This document shows, piece by piece, positions 6,987-12,721 of a DNA stretch of 12,721 bases (positions are counted from its first letter, which is position 1; the number at the start of each line of letters is the position of its first letter). A program made the position numbers and the translations under genes. The stretch is from assembly GCA_026712605.1 (NCBI GenBank), contig JAPORL010000241.1, positions 1-12,721 on the forward strand, given 5' to 3'. The notes below the pieces were generated by a model. It did not search any database. It had not been told where the DNA came from and saw only the letters and a list, made by a program, of their open reading frames with translations. The stretch comes from Pseudobdellovibrionaceae bacterium. Its GTDB lineage: Bacteria; Bdellovibrionota; Bdellovibrionia; Bdellovibrionales; UBA1609.

Positions 6987-6995
6987 TGTGAAAAA
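6987..6995 (-). promoter_or_regulatory. DnaA box 3, R1-like position (TTTTTCACA)
   Basis: The plus strand reads TGTGAAAAA, one mismatch from the TGTGAATAA box. The preceding GCC separates it from the A/T tract. It also overlaps a weak candidate -35 for dnaN (TTGCCT, 6982-6987), so DnaA bound here could repress dnaN; that is inference. Confidence 0.5.
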
Positions 6996-7030
6996 ATATT
7001 AAATTATTCTGTTTTGAAGAAAAACTTAAT

Positions 7031-8136
7031 ATGGATATAAAAATAAAAAAAGAAGATGTATTTCCTATTTTATCTCAAATTCAAGGGATATTGGAAAAAC
7101 GATCCACTCTACCTATTTTTTCCCATATTTTAATAAAAACAGAAAAAAAGGATATTCAAATTTATGCTTCAGATTCTGAGTTAAGTTTTTGGGTAAGTCT
7201 TCCTGCTCAAATAAAAAAAGAAGGAGCTATTGTATTAAACGGGAAAAAGTTTTTTGAAATAGTTAGAGAGTTAGCTCATGGTATTTTTGAAGTCAATTTG
7301 GGAAAAAATCATCAGGTTCATATAAAGCAATTTTCTTCTTTTTTTAAAATAAATGGTTTAAACCCTGAAGATTTTCCTAAATTTCCCACTTTAAAAAAAG
7401 GAAAGAAACAAAATTTTCTAGCTGGGGATATTTTAGAAGTTATAGATAAAACACTTTACTGTGTTTCTTTAGATGAATCTCGCTACCATTTAACAGGAGT
7501 TTTTTTAGAACAGTCTGCCATGAAATATCGTTTTGTTTCTACTGATGGTCATCGCATGAGCTTTATAGATATTAAAGGAACTGAAAATGAAGAATTAGAA
7601 CAAGGTATTATTATTCCAAGAAAAGGTTTTCAGGAATTAAAAAAAATGCTGTCAGGCTCAGACCAAAAAGAAACAGTAGAATTATCAATTGAAAAACCCA
7701 GATTGTTAGTTCGGTTTAAAAATCAAAACTTAAATATTCGTTTAATAGAAGGACAATATCCAAACTACAAAAGCTTGATTCCAAAAAAAACTCAGCATGA
7801 GGTTATTATTTCTACTTTAGACTTTTTATCAGCTTTAAAAAGAATTTCAGCTTTGACTAGCGCGAGATTTAAAGGAGTGAATTTTACTTTTACAAAAGCT
7901 AATTTAAGGATTGATTTTTCACATCCAGAAGTAGGAGAAGCAGAAGAAAAACTAGCTTGTAATTATAAAGGAGAAGAATTGAAAGTTCGGTTTAATTCAA
8001 AGTATATTTTAGATATTTTACATTCTATTCAAGATGAAAAAATTAAATTTCTTCTAACGGATAACCGCTCTCCTGGTTTAATTAAGGCCCATTCACAAGA
8101 AAATTATGTTTGTCTTGTTATGCCTATGAAATTATA

Positions 8137-8137
<1 letters not shown>
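7031..8137 (+). CDS. dnaN: DnaN, DNA polymerase III beta sliding clamp
   Basis: Ring-shaped processivity clamp that tethers DNA polymerase III and other partners to DNA. It is 368 residues, the normal length, with three similar domains. Recognisable features are ILEKRSTLPIFSHILI near the N-terminus, FVSTDGHRMS (about 168-177), the linker motif LNIRLIEGQYPNYKSLIP, and the C-terminal YVCLVMPMKL, part of the partner-binding pocket. The ATG at 7031 has only a weak ribosome-binding site (GAAG about 11 bases upstream). The gene begins a block that continues into recF: the TAA stop and the recF ATG share one base (TAATG). It follows the candidate origin, so its promoter probably lies within or beside the DnaA boxes. 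Confidence 0.98.

Positions 8138-12721
<4,584 letters not shown>

Larger units (their letters stand above)
6791..7030. other. Candidate chromosomal replication origin (oriC), dnaA-dnaN intergenic region
   Basis: This 240-base stretch is the only sizeable non-coding DNA next to dnaA and holds no ORF. It contains three DnaA-box-like 9-mers in one orientation (6818-6826, 6879-6887, 6987-6995), an inverted repeat around the middle box (6856-6897), and a 29-base run of pure A/T (6955-6983). The run is joined to the last box by GCC, as in the E. coli unwinding element and R1 box. The gene-direction switch at rpmH/dnaA next door also fits an origin. The 93-base rpmH-dnaA spacer has no good box, so it is the weaker candidate. 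A promoter for dnaN must also lie here: TATACT (6950-6955) has no matching -35, and TTGCCT-17-TATTCT (6982-7010) is the other weak possibility. Confidence 0.75.

Overview
The window is the replication-origin neighbourhood of an AT-rich (roughly one third G+C by eye) Gram-negative bacterium. Two divergent gene sets meet at about 5315-5407. On the minus strand the order is rpmH, rnpA, yidD, yidC, jag/khpB, mnmE and mnmG, with mnmG cut by the left edge. On the plus strand it is dnaA, dnaN, recF, gyrB and gyrA, with gyrA cut by the right edge. Every gene belongs to a well-known core family, and I see no mobile elements, tRNAs, rRNAs or CRISPR arrays. A Gram-negative host is indicated by the long YidC with a periplasmic domain between its first membrane segment and the conserved core, and by a 794-residue GyrB with the extra block in its C-terminal half. 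The gene order recalls what I remember of the Bdellovibrio group, but this assignment is inference and only moderately secure.

Region by region: 1-907 is the N-terminal half of mnmG; 908-1113 is a spacer with no recognisable gene; 1114-5314 is a tightly packed minus-strand operon; 5315-5407 is a divergent promoter region; 5408-6790 is dnaA; 6791-7030 is a 240-base intergenic region that looks like oriC; 7031-12721 is a second tightly packed block in which successive genes overlap by 1, 14 and 4 bases.

The two sets cover central functions. The plus-strand genes initiate replication (DnaA), clamp the polymerase (DnaN), repair stalled forks (RecF) and manage supercoiling (GyrB/GyrA). The minus-strand genes make a ribosomal protein (L34), the RNase P protein, the membrane-insertion factors YidD and YidC, an RNA-binding protein (Jag/KhpB), and the MnmE-MnmG enzyme pair that modifies tRNA wobble uridines.

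The most interesting non-coding part is 6791-7030. A 29-base stretch of pure A/T is followed by a GCC spacer and a DnaA-box-like 9-mer, the same layout as the unwinding element and R1 box of E. coli oriC. Two further DnaA boxes lie to the left in the same orientation; one is an exact consensus match lying inside the loop of a perfect 10-base inverted repeat. In the proteins, the clearest oddities are Met in place of the quinolone-contact Ser of GyrA, a broken GXXG loop in the KH domain of Jag, and TKxD instead of NKxD in MnmE. I see no convincing new multi-gene system here.
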